This document shows positions 34,948-46,240 of a DNA stretch of 64,000 nucleotides, piece by piece. Position 1 is the first letter of the stretch. Each line of letters starts with the position of its first letter. A program made the position numbers and the translations under genes. The notes under the pieces were generated by a model that worked only from the letters and a program-made list of their open reading frames with translations, did not search any database and was not told the DNA's origin. The stretch is from Eustoma russellianum (taxonomy: Eukaryota > Streptophyta > Magnoliopsida > Gentianales > Gentianaceae). Location of the stretch: NCBI GenBank assembly GCA_036186865.1, contig AP025056.1, positions 33,578,552-33,642,551 of the forward strand, in the 5' to 3' direction.

Positions 34948-35752
34948 TGACGAAGTCGAATCTTCACCAGGGACCAGGGATGGTTCAAACGATAACGCTA
35001 CTAGCACCTCGTAAAGATGTAGCTGGTCGCCAGAAATTATATTTACAGAAACTTATGCGGAACGAAAAATGTTAGAGGCTCCAGAGCTACTGCCCTGGAG
35101 AAAACCCTCCGACACTCATGTCAGTAACGGGTATATACATGGTGGTTAGTTAAAGACATAGGGCTGAAGAACCTATTTTATAGGTTTTATCCTGCTGGAT
35201 TAGTGGCTTGCTGGTGGTGGTTGTGGCTATGAGCTTGGTATCTTTTCCGTCGCTTGCCAATTGATTGATCCCCTTCCCATTGGGAGATTTTTCCCTTTTA
35301 TATTTTTGATGCAAGTAGTGCATGCTGAGCAGCTACGTAGCGATAACACGTATTGCCTTGCTGGCTACCCTCGTCTGCATAGCCACTATGTAGTACCATG
35401 TGTCATGGTGCATGGTTAAGGGTGCTCTCTTGCAGGTGTCTTCTTTTGCACATAGCACCGAGCAGAGCTGTTTTCATCTCGACAACATGGCCGAGAAGCG
35501 TGGTTGAGGCTGCATAGTTTGAGCTAACTCGCAGTGGACAATTAAGCCGAGCAGGAGGCTCGAGAGCTCAGACTACGAGGTGTGAAGTAACACCATCCAT
35601 GGTTAAGGTCGCAGCTTCTGCGGAGCTGAGGTATAATTTGAGTAGCCTTATGGCTGCTGCCGAGCTAGTGTAGATGAAAGTCTTTGCCCGGATGGTCCAA
35701 TGTGGACAAGCCGAGGTGAATTGTGCTGAGGCTGGCACCTGCTTGCTGAGGC
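34948..35752 (+). repeat. Right LTR of PF04195-like element (incomplete)
   Basis: It matches 31472-32262 with many substitutions. It preserves about 30 bp (around GGTTCAAACGATAACGCTAC) that the left copy has lost. Similarity ends near 35752, before the TATA box. Confidence 0.65.
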
Positions 35753-36439
35753 GAGTTGAATATCTTGTGACCTGCTGATTCAGTTTCGACATGCGACCCC
35801 TGGGCAACAAGAAACTAGCCAGAGCTAACTAGCTGACCTGCGCTAGCAGTGGAGCACACAACGTTGACTGTTACTGGCTAAAGTGATAATATTTGTTGTT
35901 ATTTGTACCGGTGCAGTTTTTGGCTTCATCACGTATTATTGCATTCCATTCATGCCTAGTCATCAATAGTTTGTTCTTAAAATCTTGCAAAGCTGATGTA
36001 TCTCATGGGTAGATGGAATATACATGTTAAATGAATGGTAGTGGAAACATGAAATTGGAACAAATGTATAGTATCTGAATTATTCGAATTTTTGTTATCT
36101 TTGTTTCATGGTATGGTATCTGTTTGAATTTTTTACAAGTTTGTCAAAGGGTCAAGTATGAAAGCATGACAACTATGGCATTGTATTTGCTTTTCAGCTG
36201 GTGCCGAGGATACAGATCAACATATTGTTGGAGAAACTTGAAAGAAATTGAAATTGGCCAAGTTGCAAAACTGTGGTTAGCAACCTACTTTAAACTGAGT
36301 TATGATTAGTTTCATTATTATTGAGTAGAAACTAATGAGTTCTTAATTATCTATACGACGAGTAGATAATTTTTAGGCTAATGAATCACTCAATTCCAAT
36401 ACCGGATGAATGGGAAATTAATGCTTAAAGTAAAAGTAA
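35753..36439 (+). other. Unassigned sequence with one exon-like segment
   Basis: This region is AT-rich with no transposon motif. At 36194 a polypyrimidine tract ends in GCTTTTCAG, and the next 114 bases are open to a TAG at 36307-36309 (frame WCRGYRSTYCWRNLKEIEIG). It could be a terminal exon of an old host gene or chance. No upstream exon was found. Confidence 0.3.
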
Positions 36440-37080
36440 AAGTCAGCTCAGCTCAGTCCTTACCTGGTGGGCTCAGGTTGCGGATTGAGCTGCGGACCTG
36501 ATGGGCTCAGGTTGCTGACTGGGCTAGAGGCCAGGCTATGGGTTGTAGACTGCAGGCTAGGTTCTTGTAGCAGTGGGTCGGATCTTATCTGCTGGGGTGG
36601 AGTTTGTTCGAGTTCAAACTCCCAGGTTGTTAAGATATACTAAGGTTAAATTTTGAAAAGTTGTTGAGCTTTAACCGCGCCAAGCTAAACTGAATTTGTT
36701 ATGATCTGATGGCTTAGTTTGGACAGTTAATTAATCCGACGCCTGAGGGCACACCTGATGCGGTTATCTGATCTAAGGGTTCAGGCCGAGCAGGTATCTG
36801 ATCATGCGGCTGTAGTTGAACTGGTTGTAACAGACGGACCTCAGAATTTTCCTATAAATAGGGGCGAAACTGACCTCTGTGGTCACTCACTCACACTCAC
36901 TCAGAATCCGAAGTTCTTTCTCTCTTTGCAATCTCCTCTCTGCATAATCTTTCTCCCGCAGACACAAACACCGCATTTCAGTAATCTGAGAAGTTCAGAG
37001 TAGCTTAATTGTTCGTTTGAGTTCATACGTTGCAGTGGCACTCGTCTGAACTGACTATGTTGCATCCTAGGTGACGATTG
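36440..37080 (+). repeat. Ty1/copia LTR, left part (second copia lineage)
   Basis: A TATA box lies at 36851-36860 (CCTATAAATA). It is followed by a TCACTCACTCACACTCACTC leader start and a pyrimidine-rich stretch, as in copia LTR U3/R junctions. The LTR is cut at 37081 by a solo LTR, and a GCTGAG/CTGAGCTC-rich continuation resumes at 41920. Gag of the same orientation starts at 42587. The left boundary is not certain. Confidence 0.5.
36851..36860 (+). promoter_or_regulatory. TATA box of copia LTR
   Basis: CCTATAAATA is followed about 30 bases later by a TCACTCACTCACACTC run, a plausible transcription start region. Confidence 0.6.
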
Positions 37081-38140
37081 TGTAGGACCTATATAGCACC
37101 ACTAGAAAGAGGGTAGTTGAATAGTGAGTGCGGAAAATCGGTTTTTGAAACTTTTTAAACCCAATAACTCACTTCTGAAAACAGATTCTGTTTTCAGATC
37201 CTAATTTAGATTAACTAGATGACCAGGTTTTAGACCTCCAAAAATCATGAAATTTTGTGAAAATGTGTTCTCCGATATTATTAATGTTGTCACAAAAATT
37301 TTAGATTAAAATTCTAAGTGTAACCCCCTGGAAAAACCATTTTTTCTCAAATTGTGTCAATCTGCCACAAACTGTACCTCAAAATGAAAACTTTAATCCT
37401 ATTAATTGACAACTCTAAATGATCTGAAAATTTTATGGTATAACCCTTAGGATGTGTATTTAAAGGGTTGAAACATTTTGTCAAAATTCCTTTGGCAAGT
37501 GTGTCAACCACATTGATGTTCTGAACCTTTGCAGATCTGAAAATTAGATTGCACTAGTTTCCGAACTATGAACGTTTGAATGACTTATACTTATCCAAAT
37601 TAAATGAAACTTGTTTCAAATGAAATCTAAGACCTTTGTCTATGTTTCTGCAAATTTTGTTGATTTTTAAAAAATGTTTGCTATTTTTACCATGACAATG
37701 AATACGATGCAGAAAACAGGAACTGAAAGAAAAAGTACTAAAAAATAAGAACACCGAGATTTTTATACTGGTTCGGTTAAATCAACCTACTCTAGTCTTC
37801 GAGTACACCTTCCTCGGTATTCACTAAATACAAACAAAACCTTAACACAAGGGTGACTGGAGTTATACACCAACTCCACCCTTTTTGCAACGAACAAACA
37901 AACACAACAACACAAGTACCACCACCGAACAAATGAAAGTATGATCACACTTGATCAACCTTGTGCATCAATGGGAAGTATGTGGGTGGTATAATCAAAT
38001 CCTATATATTATATGGAAGATAAGAATGATATGCTTGAGGCTAAGAGCAAGAGAAAAGAATAAGAGAAGAAAAGAATAGTCTTGCTTGATCTTGATAGAA
38101 TATGAACTTTGACTTCCTTTGTCTTGAATTATCTTGCCCC

Positions 38141-38150
38141 TTTATATAGG
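38141..38150 (-). promoter_or_regulatory. TATA box of solo SIRE-like LTR
   Basis: In sense this reads CCTATATAAAGGGG. The related partial LTR has CCTATAAATTGAGG at the matching place (44970-44979). Confidence 0.6.
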
Positions 38151-40018
38151 TGTCTTGCCGCCCATATGGCTGAGAACTTCCCTCAAATTTGTCTTGAATG
38201 CCTTAAAAGATTGCCTTGTATAATATGGTGACACATCCTTGTTACTTGGCAAAATGTGATTAGACGAACGACGTTTCTTCGCCTAGTTGTCACTTCATGA
38301 TCGGTCATCATTTTCCATCTAGTCAATTCATAAAATGAGCTGGATATTGAACCAAAAAATCTGAAACACATGCTCAAATTCATAAAAGTTAATTATCATT
38401 CAATCAATATGTGATTGCCCCTTAATTTTGGAAAAATCTTGAAGACACCAATGATGAAAATCGGCCATGTACTGAAAACTTCAGCACTAGGCTTGATTTT
38501 GAAATCTTTCCATGTGTGTCTTGCCTTCTTTAATGTGACCAATTACATGTGGCTTATCCTACTTCAATCAAAGTGTCAAAAAAACTCCACCTAAGCTCCA
38601 AATATGCTGAAAAAGGTGTGTACGTCTCAGCTCCCATGTGTTGAAATTCTTTTATGAAATTTATCAAATAATGGTACAATATCTTCACCCATATGGTAAA
38701 TTTCAATCAACCCTTAATTGTTTCTCTATAATACTCCAATGTATCTTAGATGTGTAAAAAGTGTCTAGATACATGTTACAGACAAGGAAAAACGTCCCAT
38801 GTAGTATAAGTGTAAAAAACCAAATTTTTAACTTTCGTCGATTACGCGATTTTTCTCCAATTAGTCTCAAACATCTTAGACATGTAAAACATGTTATGTC
38901 ACACATAATATACAAAAAATAAAGTTTATTTTCAGCTCCAACAGCTGATGTTAAAAATGGCCATGTGAAAGATAAGTTGATTTTGGATTTCGAACAAATC
39001 AAGGCAAATTGTAGGTGATTGATGTGTGTAAACATGGTATGAGTTTAGGGCTGATTTACACATGTGGGGCATGTCAACAGCATGAGCAATTTATATAGGT
39101 TGTCCATCTTTACATGGTAATTATGTGACATGTCGGTGATGGTTCGGTAGTCACCCGATGTGGCAATTTTCGGTTTCTAGACTCGTCACATGTCGACATA
39201 GTTTTGGTAACTTTATGACATGTAATTTATGATATGGAACCTGTATATACTCACAAATATGATATATATATGACGGTGTGATATCGACGTACGTGTATGA
39301 TGTGTATGACGTGTCGGTGAAACGTCGGTGATCAATATGTATATTTTTTTAGTGAAAGACGGGCGGTACCGTCTGGCTGTTTATTAATAATTTTCCCTCA
39401 CTTGTGGCAGAGGAATACCGTGGTTACATGTGTTGTGGGAGACTCTCCCACAAAATAGTAAATGAAATGCGAAATGTGTACAATAGCACCTGCTAAAAGT
39501 GAATGACATAAATTGCGGAATGTAAAATGGCAAATGTTCTATTGACACGTAAAGCGCAAAAAACTGTAAAATAAATGAAACAATTTGTTGTAGGCGATGA
39601 ATCTCCCAGACGGGTAAATTGCTCATGCTGTTGACATGCAGCTGGCTGACGCTAAGAGACTCGAATGCGGATATCCAGCACTCCACAATGTTTTGTCCCT
39701 CAAAATAAAAGAGATCAAAATAAATGATATCAGAGAGATAAAGGATAAAGTACCATAATTTGATGTTGTACCCATGTTGCCTGCATTCATTATGAATACA
39801 GACAACTCCAATAAAAGTCCGCTGTGTGGTAGTCGTGTAGTGACGTTGTTCAGGAGTTGGCACCCTCGCATGATCATAAAAAATAGCTTTATCTGTAGAA
39901 TTGGTGTAAATATAATCGAAAGGCAAAAGGAAAGAAGAGAACGTACCAACGTTGCCTATATCAACCAGTGATATAGGAAACAAGAGCGCAAGAAAGCCAA
40001 CCCAATGGGAGACAAGAA

Positions 40019-40585
40019 TCAAAGGCTCAAATGTGGAACCGAAGGATCCAATAATATAGCCCCTCGAACCTCGCATGGCAAGCTTGTAAATGAAGAAAAT
40101 ATAATTGCTCCTGATGCATGCAGCCCATGACGAGAAAGCGAATGCGCTGCTGCATTAGCTTCGCGTGGACAATGTTGTAATGTTGAAGCATTAAAACAAA
40201 GAAAGTCGCTAGCTCGACGCAGATCCACCAAGAAATTACCAGAATATCGCTCTGGGCGTGACAAAAAGGATAACAGCAAACGACAGTCAGTCTCCACAAT
40301 TAGCCTATCATATTCTCTCGCGTAATATAAGAGACTATAAGTCAACGCCATAAGCTCAGCACGTATTGGTGTGACAGACGGTAGAGAAAAAGAAACCCCC
40401 AAAATAAACTCTCCCAAGTCATTACGAAGTATAGCTCCCGCTGCGGTGCCCAACCTTCCCACCGAAGCATCAACATTGAGTTTAAATCTACCTGGAGGAG
40501 GTAACTCCCAGCGAACGAGACGATGCCGTCTATGAAGCATCGATGGAGAAAATCGCCTATCCACCAAATGAGATAGTGACATCAA
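40019..40585 (-). pseudogene. LINE RNase H domain
   Basis: An open frame of 188 codons contains RWELPPPGRFKLNVDASVGR (first catalytic Asp in NVDAS), AGAILRNDLGEF, PIRAELMAL (Glu), VETDCRLLL (Asp) and CPREANAAAHSLSRHGL (the His/Asn-rich end). All expected catalytic positions look present, so the domain itself may be unbroken though the element is truncated. It ends the ORF2 polyprotein. The frame lacks its own natural start because it is separated from zf-RVT upstream. Confidence 0.88.
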
Positions 40586-40636
40586 AAATTTACGGCCTTT
40601 AGTTGAAGCACACCAAATATATATTTGCTCACGAAG

Positions 40637-41167
40637 TCACTCAACTAAATGTCTATATGAAAAAGAACTATCTCCAAATCGGATAGATGTATACTCCTTC
40701 CATATCACCCAGACTGCGAGAGATGGAACCGTGGCATGTAGTTGACCTACCATCGAAGTGGCTGAAGATGTGCGCCACCAACGAATTAAATATCTTTGAA
40801 TTGTTGCCCGCTGAGGAAAAGGTCCAGAAAATAAGATTGACATCTCATGCCAAAGAGGTAGAATTAGCAGACAATGCAGAAAAATATGGTCTTTCTTGTC
40901 AGAATGGGCCTTGCAAAAGTCACACTGCGACGGAAATATCACTTGCCATGAGCATAGATTATCAAGAAATGGCAATGCATGCATCCAAAACTTCCACAGA
41001 AAAAGCTTTGCCCCTGAAGGTAACATCGTCCACCAAATAAACTTGGAACACTCAAAAGAAGTCATATGAGTACATAATTGGCTGTAAGCCGATCTCAATG
41101 AAAACTGCCTTGTCGAATCTGCAGTCCAGGAAATGGAATCAGGTGTATAAGAAACATGATGTTCCAT
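40637..41167 (-). pseudogene. LINE zf-RVT domain
   Basis: The 176-codon frame has WTADSTRQFSLRSAYSQL, IWWTMLPSGAKLFLWKFW and then CDFCKAHSDKKDHIFLHC, the zf-RVT Cys/His cluster. It runs on towards the RNase H frame, with a frame change in the gap at 40586-40636. Confidence 0.88.
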
Positions 41168-41236
41168 GAATGAATGAACTCTACAAATGTGCTTCCAAAT
41201 GGGAGAATCAAACGAGGATGCGGAAACTACTCCCCG

Positions 41237-41494
41237 TCATCCATAGCGTTCTCGACTGTATGTTGCCCAAAGGCTGTTTGAAGTGTGAAAGCACCACCAT
41301 AAAAGACTATCATAAGCATGTTGTAATGAATCCAAGTTACGGATTCCCAAGCCTCCAAATTCTGTTGGGCAGCAGATCTTGTCCCAAGCGCGCCAATGAT
41401 AACGATCCTTCCAAAGAAAATGAGCCATGCGCTTTTGAATTGCCTGCACTACACTTCTCGGAAGCTTTAAACTCGCCATAATATGCAATGGCAT
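41237..41494 (-). pseudogene. C-terminal edge of LINE RT
   Basis: MPLHIMASLKLPRSVVQ and KRMAHFLWKD are followed by EFGGLGIRNLDSLQ, the end of plant L1 RT just before zf-RVT. Its first codon is exactly the first base of the insertion, so the Met is an internal residue, not a start. Confidence 0.85.
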
Positions 41495-41500
41495 AATATG

Positions 41501-41519
41501 TGTGTGTGTGTGTATATAT

Positions 41520-41558
<39 letters not shown>

Positions 41559-41585
41559 GTATAGGCAGCCGTGTGTGTGTGTATA
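41501..41585. repeat. TG/TA microsatellite next to LINE
   Basis: (TG)n, (TA)n and again (TG)n lie at the 5' truncation point of the LINE. The corresponding LTR segment in relatives is also a TA/TG run, so this is probably target sequence. Confidence 0.9.
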
Positions 41586-41919
41586 TGTGGTGTGGAGAAG
41601 CACTTTTCATTTCAAATTTGTTGCCCAAATAGGTATCTCCAAATATATCTTGTTGAGTGGTTCATTTAATGAACTAGCTTAGTTCATCTCCTTAAGTACT
41701 TCATTAAATAAACTAGTTTAGTTTATTTAATATGGCACCTGAAAATAGTATAAAGACAACATATGTTTGCCATTTGATGTAGACGACAATAATATATATG
41801 AACATATAAAGCATATCTATCATGTACGCATGTCATGCAACACTTAAATCATGCATTTCGAAGACACGTAACATTTAAATCATGCATATTCAAATCACTC
41901 AAACCTCGGTTTCTCAACA

Positions 41920-42586
41920 TATTTCTTCATTTTGTTGGGCACAGTATGCCAGAGCAATACGTCTTAAGGACAGAGTCCTAGATCACCTCGGATCTCTGCT
42001 CAGCTAAGCTGTTAAGGTTATTGCCATGCTGAGCTTTGGTGATCGAGGGATAGCGCAATAGTGTTGTTATACAGTGTTGTCGAGCTGAGTTCTGTTGTTT
42101 GGCTAAGAGCATTCGTTGTTCTGTAGCACTGTCGTGCTGAGCTCTGTTTGTGTGATGAGCTAAGGTAAAGTGGCTGAGATCACAACTGTTCTATTGTGCT
42201 AAGGTGCTGATCGGCCATCAGTCAGAATGTAAATATAATTATGCTGACTGGACTAATCTGATCTGACTGATCAATCTGATTTTAGTTCATCTCTACTGGA
42301 AAGCTGATGGCACATAACTACAGTTCAGAAGTGCTATTGTGCTCAGGTCGTCAGGTCAGCTGACTCTTCAGAACGCAAATTCAATTGCACTATCTGAACT
42401 GTCTTGACCTAGCAGATCAATCCACCCTGAACTGAGCTCGGTAGGTCGGCCACTGCTTAATTTCACAAGCAGACTATACAGAAGTCAATTTTGTATGACT
42501 TGAATTAGTTCCTACAATTCTTAGGACGTATTTCTTATTGATTCTGTACTAATTCTCGATTCTTTCTGACAGTTTATGAAAAATTA
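41920..42586 (+). repeat. Ty1/copia LTR, right part, and leader
   Basis: This follows the solo LTR and continues in the same CTGAGCTC-rich composition as 36440-37080. It probably ends near 42516 (TTCCTACA), followed by a 70-base leader before gag. The usual tRNA-iMet primer site is not visible after that point, so the boundary is tentative. Confidence 0.45.
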
Positions 42587-43922
42587 ATGGAGAAGGCAAG
42601 CTCAAGCTTTGTCAAGGCATAGACGTACAGAGCGCTTCTCCAATGGCACCAAATGCTGGGGTGCCGATGTAGCTCCACCTGCATAGGGTCCTGTGATGGC
42701 CTAAGTGGAGAAACCGGAGAAGTTCTGTGGGAGCTTCTTCAAGCGCTGGCAGCAGAAGATGATGTTCTTCTTGACTACCATGGGTTTGGCTGCATTTTTT
42801 ACCGAGGCCCACCTGTGGTGGATCAAGAGGAGGACCAAATCCAAAATATTCAAAACAAACTCTCTGTTGGAGCATGGAACTTCAACAATTATGTTTATTT
42901 GAGACATATTTTAGGATTCTTAGACAACTCCTTATATGGTTTGTACTTCACGTACGAAACCACAAAGTCTTTGTGGTAGGATTTGGAAAAGAAATACCGT
43001 ACGAAAGATGTCGGCACTAAGAAATTTATTTCGAAAAATTCCTGGATTTCAAAATGTCAGATTCTCGCACTATTATTTCTCAAGTTAAGGAACTTCAGAC
43101 GTTGGTAGCCAAGATGGAAGAAGAGGGCATGTGGCTCAGTGAATCTTTCGTGGTGGCTGCAGTGATTGAGAAGCTACCTATTTTGTTGAGGGAATTCAGA
43201 AGCTATCTCAAGCATAAGAGAAAGGAGATGACATTGGAAAACTAATTGTCCAACTCCGCATAGAGGAAGACAATTGCAAATCTAAGAGAAAGCCACAATC
43301 AAGCGTTGGTCAGGCCAAGGCCCATGTTGCATACGCCAAGAAAAATAAAGGCCAACTTGGGGTGAACAAGAAAGGCAAGCAGATAGCCAAGAAGTTCACC
43401 GAGAAATGCTACAATTATGGCATTCAGGGCCATGTCAGCAATGAGTGCTGCAAGCGCAAGAAGAAGCAGACCAAGGCAAAGGCGAACATTGTTAATGCAA
43501 TGGATGATCTAAACCTCTGTGCAGTGGTCTCGGAATGCAATGTTGTGGCAAACATGCGTGATTTGTGGCTCAATACTGGTGCCACGAGACATGTGTGCTC
43601 CAGTAGAGAGATGTTTACGGAGTACCAGCTGGGGAACATTGGACAGCTTTACATGGGGAACTCGTCCTTATCCAAGATGAAAGGCGAGGGCAAAGGTGTT
43701 TTGAACTTGACCTTAGAGATGCATCTGACTCTGCACAATGTGCTGCAGGTCCCCGATATTAAGAAGAATTTAGCATCTGGAGCTCTTCTAGTCATGCATA
43801 AAGTTATTATTTCGAAAAATGGCATGTATTTGGGGAAGGGGTACTTGACGAATAGGATGTTTAAATTGAATGTCATCACTAGTGTACCCAACAAAGATTT
43901 GCCCCCAGAGTCTAATAATAAT
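42587..43922 (+). pseudogene. copia gag and protease start, decayed
   Basis: The ATG at 42587 opens MEKASSSFVKA, then stops and frame changes follow. Pieces visible: EKPEKFCGSFFKRWQQKM (from 42705), the helical gag core (43054-43245; SQVKELQTLVAKMEEEG and FRSYLKHKRKEM), a knuckle relic CYNYGIQGHVSNEC in which the second Cys is Tyr, and a protease motif LWLNTGATRHVCS in which the catalytic Asp of D-T-G is Asn (43572-43574). This fits the TNT1-like copia lineage, different from SIRE. It breaks off at the partial LTR at 43923; GAG_pre-integrase and later domains are absent. Confidence 0.82.
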
Positions 43923-45480
43923 TATAGGACCTGTATAGCACCACTAGAAGGGGGGTTGAATAGTGAGTGCAGAAAAATTGTTTCTTAAAACTATTTTAAA
44001 TCCAATAACTCACTTCTGAAAACAGATTCTGTTTTCAGACCCAGATTTGATTAACAGAATGATCAGGTTGTAGACCTCCAAAAATTGTGAAAGTTGGTGA
44101 CAAACTACTTTCAGATGTTATGTATGTGTCGTAAAAATTTCAGATTAAAATTCAAAGTATAAGGCCTTGAAAAAAACGTTTTTACTCAGATTGTGTCAAT
44201 CTGCCAGAAATTGTTCTTCAAAATGAAAAATTTATTCCTATTAATTGACAACTCTAAATGATCTGAAAATTTTATGATATGACCATTAATATATTTACTT
44301 TAAAGGGTTGAAATATTTTTTTAATATTCCTTTGACAAGTATGTCAAGCACGTGGATATCTCAACCTTTGCAGATCTGAAAATCAGATTGTACTAGTCTC
44401 AGAACTATGAACGTTTAAATGACTTATGCTTATCCGAATTCAATTAAACTTGTTTCAAATGAAAGCTAAGACCTTTGGCTATGTTTCTGATAAGTTTGGA
44501 AAACGTTTTCTATTTTTACCAAGGCAATGAAGACGATGCAGAAAACAGGAACTGAAAGTAAAAGTGATGAAAAGTAAGAACACTGAGATTTTTATACTGG
44601 TTTGGTTAAATCACCCAACTCCAGTCTTCGAGGAGACCTTCCTTGGTATTCACTAAACTAAACAACACCTTGACACAAGGGTGGCTTGAGTTAAACACCA
44701 ACTCCATCCTTTCACAACAAACAAACAAACATAACAACACGAACACCACCACCGATCGAATGAAGGTTTGATTACACCTAGATCAACCTTTTACAAGAAA
44801 TGAATGTATGTGGGTGGTATGAAAAAAGCCTATATAGTATATGGAATATAAGAATGATAGGCATGAGGCTAAGAGCAAGAGAAAAGAATAAGAGAAGAAG
44901 AGAATAGTCTTGTTTGATCTTGAATGAATATGAACTTTTTGCTTGCATTTGTCTTGAACACTTTGCCTCAATTTATAGGTGTGTGGCCGTCCACCCAGGG
45001 CTGAATTCTTCCTTGAAAATTGTCTTAAATACCACCGTATGATTGCTTTGTATAAATGGTGACACACCCTTGCTTACTTGGCAAAATATAATTGGACGAA
45101 CGACTTGTCTTCGCCTAGTTGTCACTTCATGATTGGCCATCTTTAATCCACCTTGGCACTCCATATATGTGCTGGAAATTCAACTTAAATATCTGAAATA
45201 CATCCTCAAAATCAAGTATGTTAATTATCAATCAACTATGATGTGATTCCGCTTAAGTTTTGGAAAAAAATTGAAGAAAATAAGGCACCAAAAATCAGCC
45301 AGCATTAGTCAATGTGCTGAAATTTCAGCACTTGCTTGATTTTGAAATGTTTTCTTGTGTGTCTTGCCTTCTTCAATGTCACAAATCATTTGGCTTATCC
45401 TCCACCAATTAAAGTGTCAAACAAGCTCTACCTAGGCTCCAAATAAGTTGAAATAGGCGTGTATGCCACCAGCACCATGT
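43923..45480 (-). mobile_element. Partial SIRE-like LTR
   Basis: It starts TATAGGACCTGTATAGCACC with the family CACTAGAAGGGGGG motif and aligns with the first 1.6 kb of the LTR at 37081. It stops near 45480 in an AT-rich stretch without the far end, so it is a truncated solo LTR or a deletion product. A TATA box in sense lies at 44970-44979, and one hairpin of the CTGAAATTTCAGC type near 45319. Confidence 0.8.
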
Positions 45481-46240
45481 ATACCAAGTTATATTCTATA
45501 TTTAAAGGTTTTCCAAAGATTTTGCTTCGAAGTATTTCAACTAGTTTGTTTATTTATATAGTATACTAGCTTCACAAGGCTATATTTTTTTCCCATATTT
45601 GTATATCAACCAAATGGAATTTTGACTACCTCTAACAACTTTGAAAGAAAAATAGACATATTTTTGAATGTCGATATTTTCGAAGAACGATATGTCTACA
45701 TATTTCTTATACAATATTTCAAACTTTCGTTTTTGTTTAATGCAGTTTTGTCAAAATAAATTCTACTTGTCAGATATCGATATTGCAATCATTTTATTCA
45801 TTAAGTGTTTTTTATCCACTTACGATGAACTCACTCAAATGTTCGTGAAAGAAAACCATAGTTTTCAAAATATATATCTCTCATTTGGAAAAGAAAAGGC
45901 ACCGTGTTCAAATCGTTATATAAAAAAAAGTTTTACGCTTGTTGTGTTTCAATTATTTTAAAGTTATTTTATCGATAATACTTTTGCAAACAAGTTATCA
46001 TTATTTTATATGTGAGGTCACTTGAAACGCAGCCTTGCAAAAACAAGTATACAATACTTTGATTCTCTTGTTTACACAAATGGAAAAAAAATTATATATT
46101 TTCAAATAATTAGAGCTACAAAAAATTTCTTTCCTTTTTGGTTACAATTTAAAGAAAAACATGTCCTTACACATACTTCATGTATATGTTGTTGATATTA
46201 TGCAAAAGAGTAAGGATATGATCATAAAGTTAGTACGTAA
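45481..46240. other. AT-rich sequence without recognised content
   Basis: No transposon motif is visible. One 97-codon plus-strand frame (45668-45961) is open but its composition is that of random AT-rich DNA. It is likely old host or unrecognised transposon sequence flanking the CACTA end. Confidence 0.35.

Larger units (their letters stand above)
31472..35752 (+). mobile_element. Decayed LTR element with PF04195-like coding region
   Basis: Two direct repeats starting TGATGAGGTCGAA (31472) and TGACGAAGTCGAA (34948) align for about 800 bp and enclose about 2.5 kb. The coding remnant between them resembles the plant 'putative gypsy type transposon' family. No protease, RT or integrase motif was seen, so it looks like a non-autonomous, large LTR derivative. 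The right repeat lacks the portion with the TATA box, so its end is lost or rearranged. Confidence 0.65.
39341..41494 (-). mobile_element. 5'-truncated L1-type LINE inside an LTR
   Basis: On the minus strand this holds the very end of RT, zf-RVT, RNase H and a 3' UTR ending with CTGCCACAAGTGAGG and an A-rich tail. It begins abruptly in RT, a typical 5' truncation. AATATGT on both sides (39334-39340 and 41495-41501) may be the target duplication. A near-perfect 21-base inverted repeat (TTGTGGGAGA / TCTCCCACAA, near 39432-39453) lies in the 3' UTR. It is the same family as the LINE at 11748. Confidence 0.88.
37081..41919 (-). mobile_element. Solo SIRE-like LTR interrupted by a LINE
   Basis: The ends are TGTAGGACCTATATAGCACC (with the family CACTAGAA motif) and TTTCTCAACA. 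It aligns with the SIRE LTRs at 14301 and 43923. In sense a TATA box CCTATATAAA lies at 38141-38150. A LINE occupies 39341-41494, so the LTR itself is about 2.7 kb. Flanks are gattg and tattt, so there is no exact target duplication. No internal region adjoins it. Confidence 0.82.

Noticed and set aside
36758..37003. 81-codon frame over the copia LTR TATA box
   Set aside because: It crosses the promoter and leader of the LTR and resembles nothing.
40687..41040. 117-codon plus-strand frame
   Set aside because: Antisense shadow of the LINE zf-RVT domain.
37076..41924. Target duplication for the LTR at 37081-41919
   Set aside because: Flanks gattg and tattt agree at only three of five bases, so I do not call a duplication.
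42653..42979. Plus-strand frame with Cys/Gly-rich start as a separate gene
   Set aside because: It is one of three frames through a frameshifted copia gag; the gag-like residues move between frames.
45668..45961. 97-codon frame in AT-rich DNA
   Set aside because: Phe/Ile/Asn/Ser composition expected from random AT-rich sequence; no homologue recognised.
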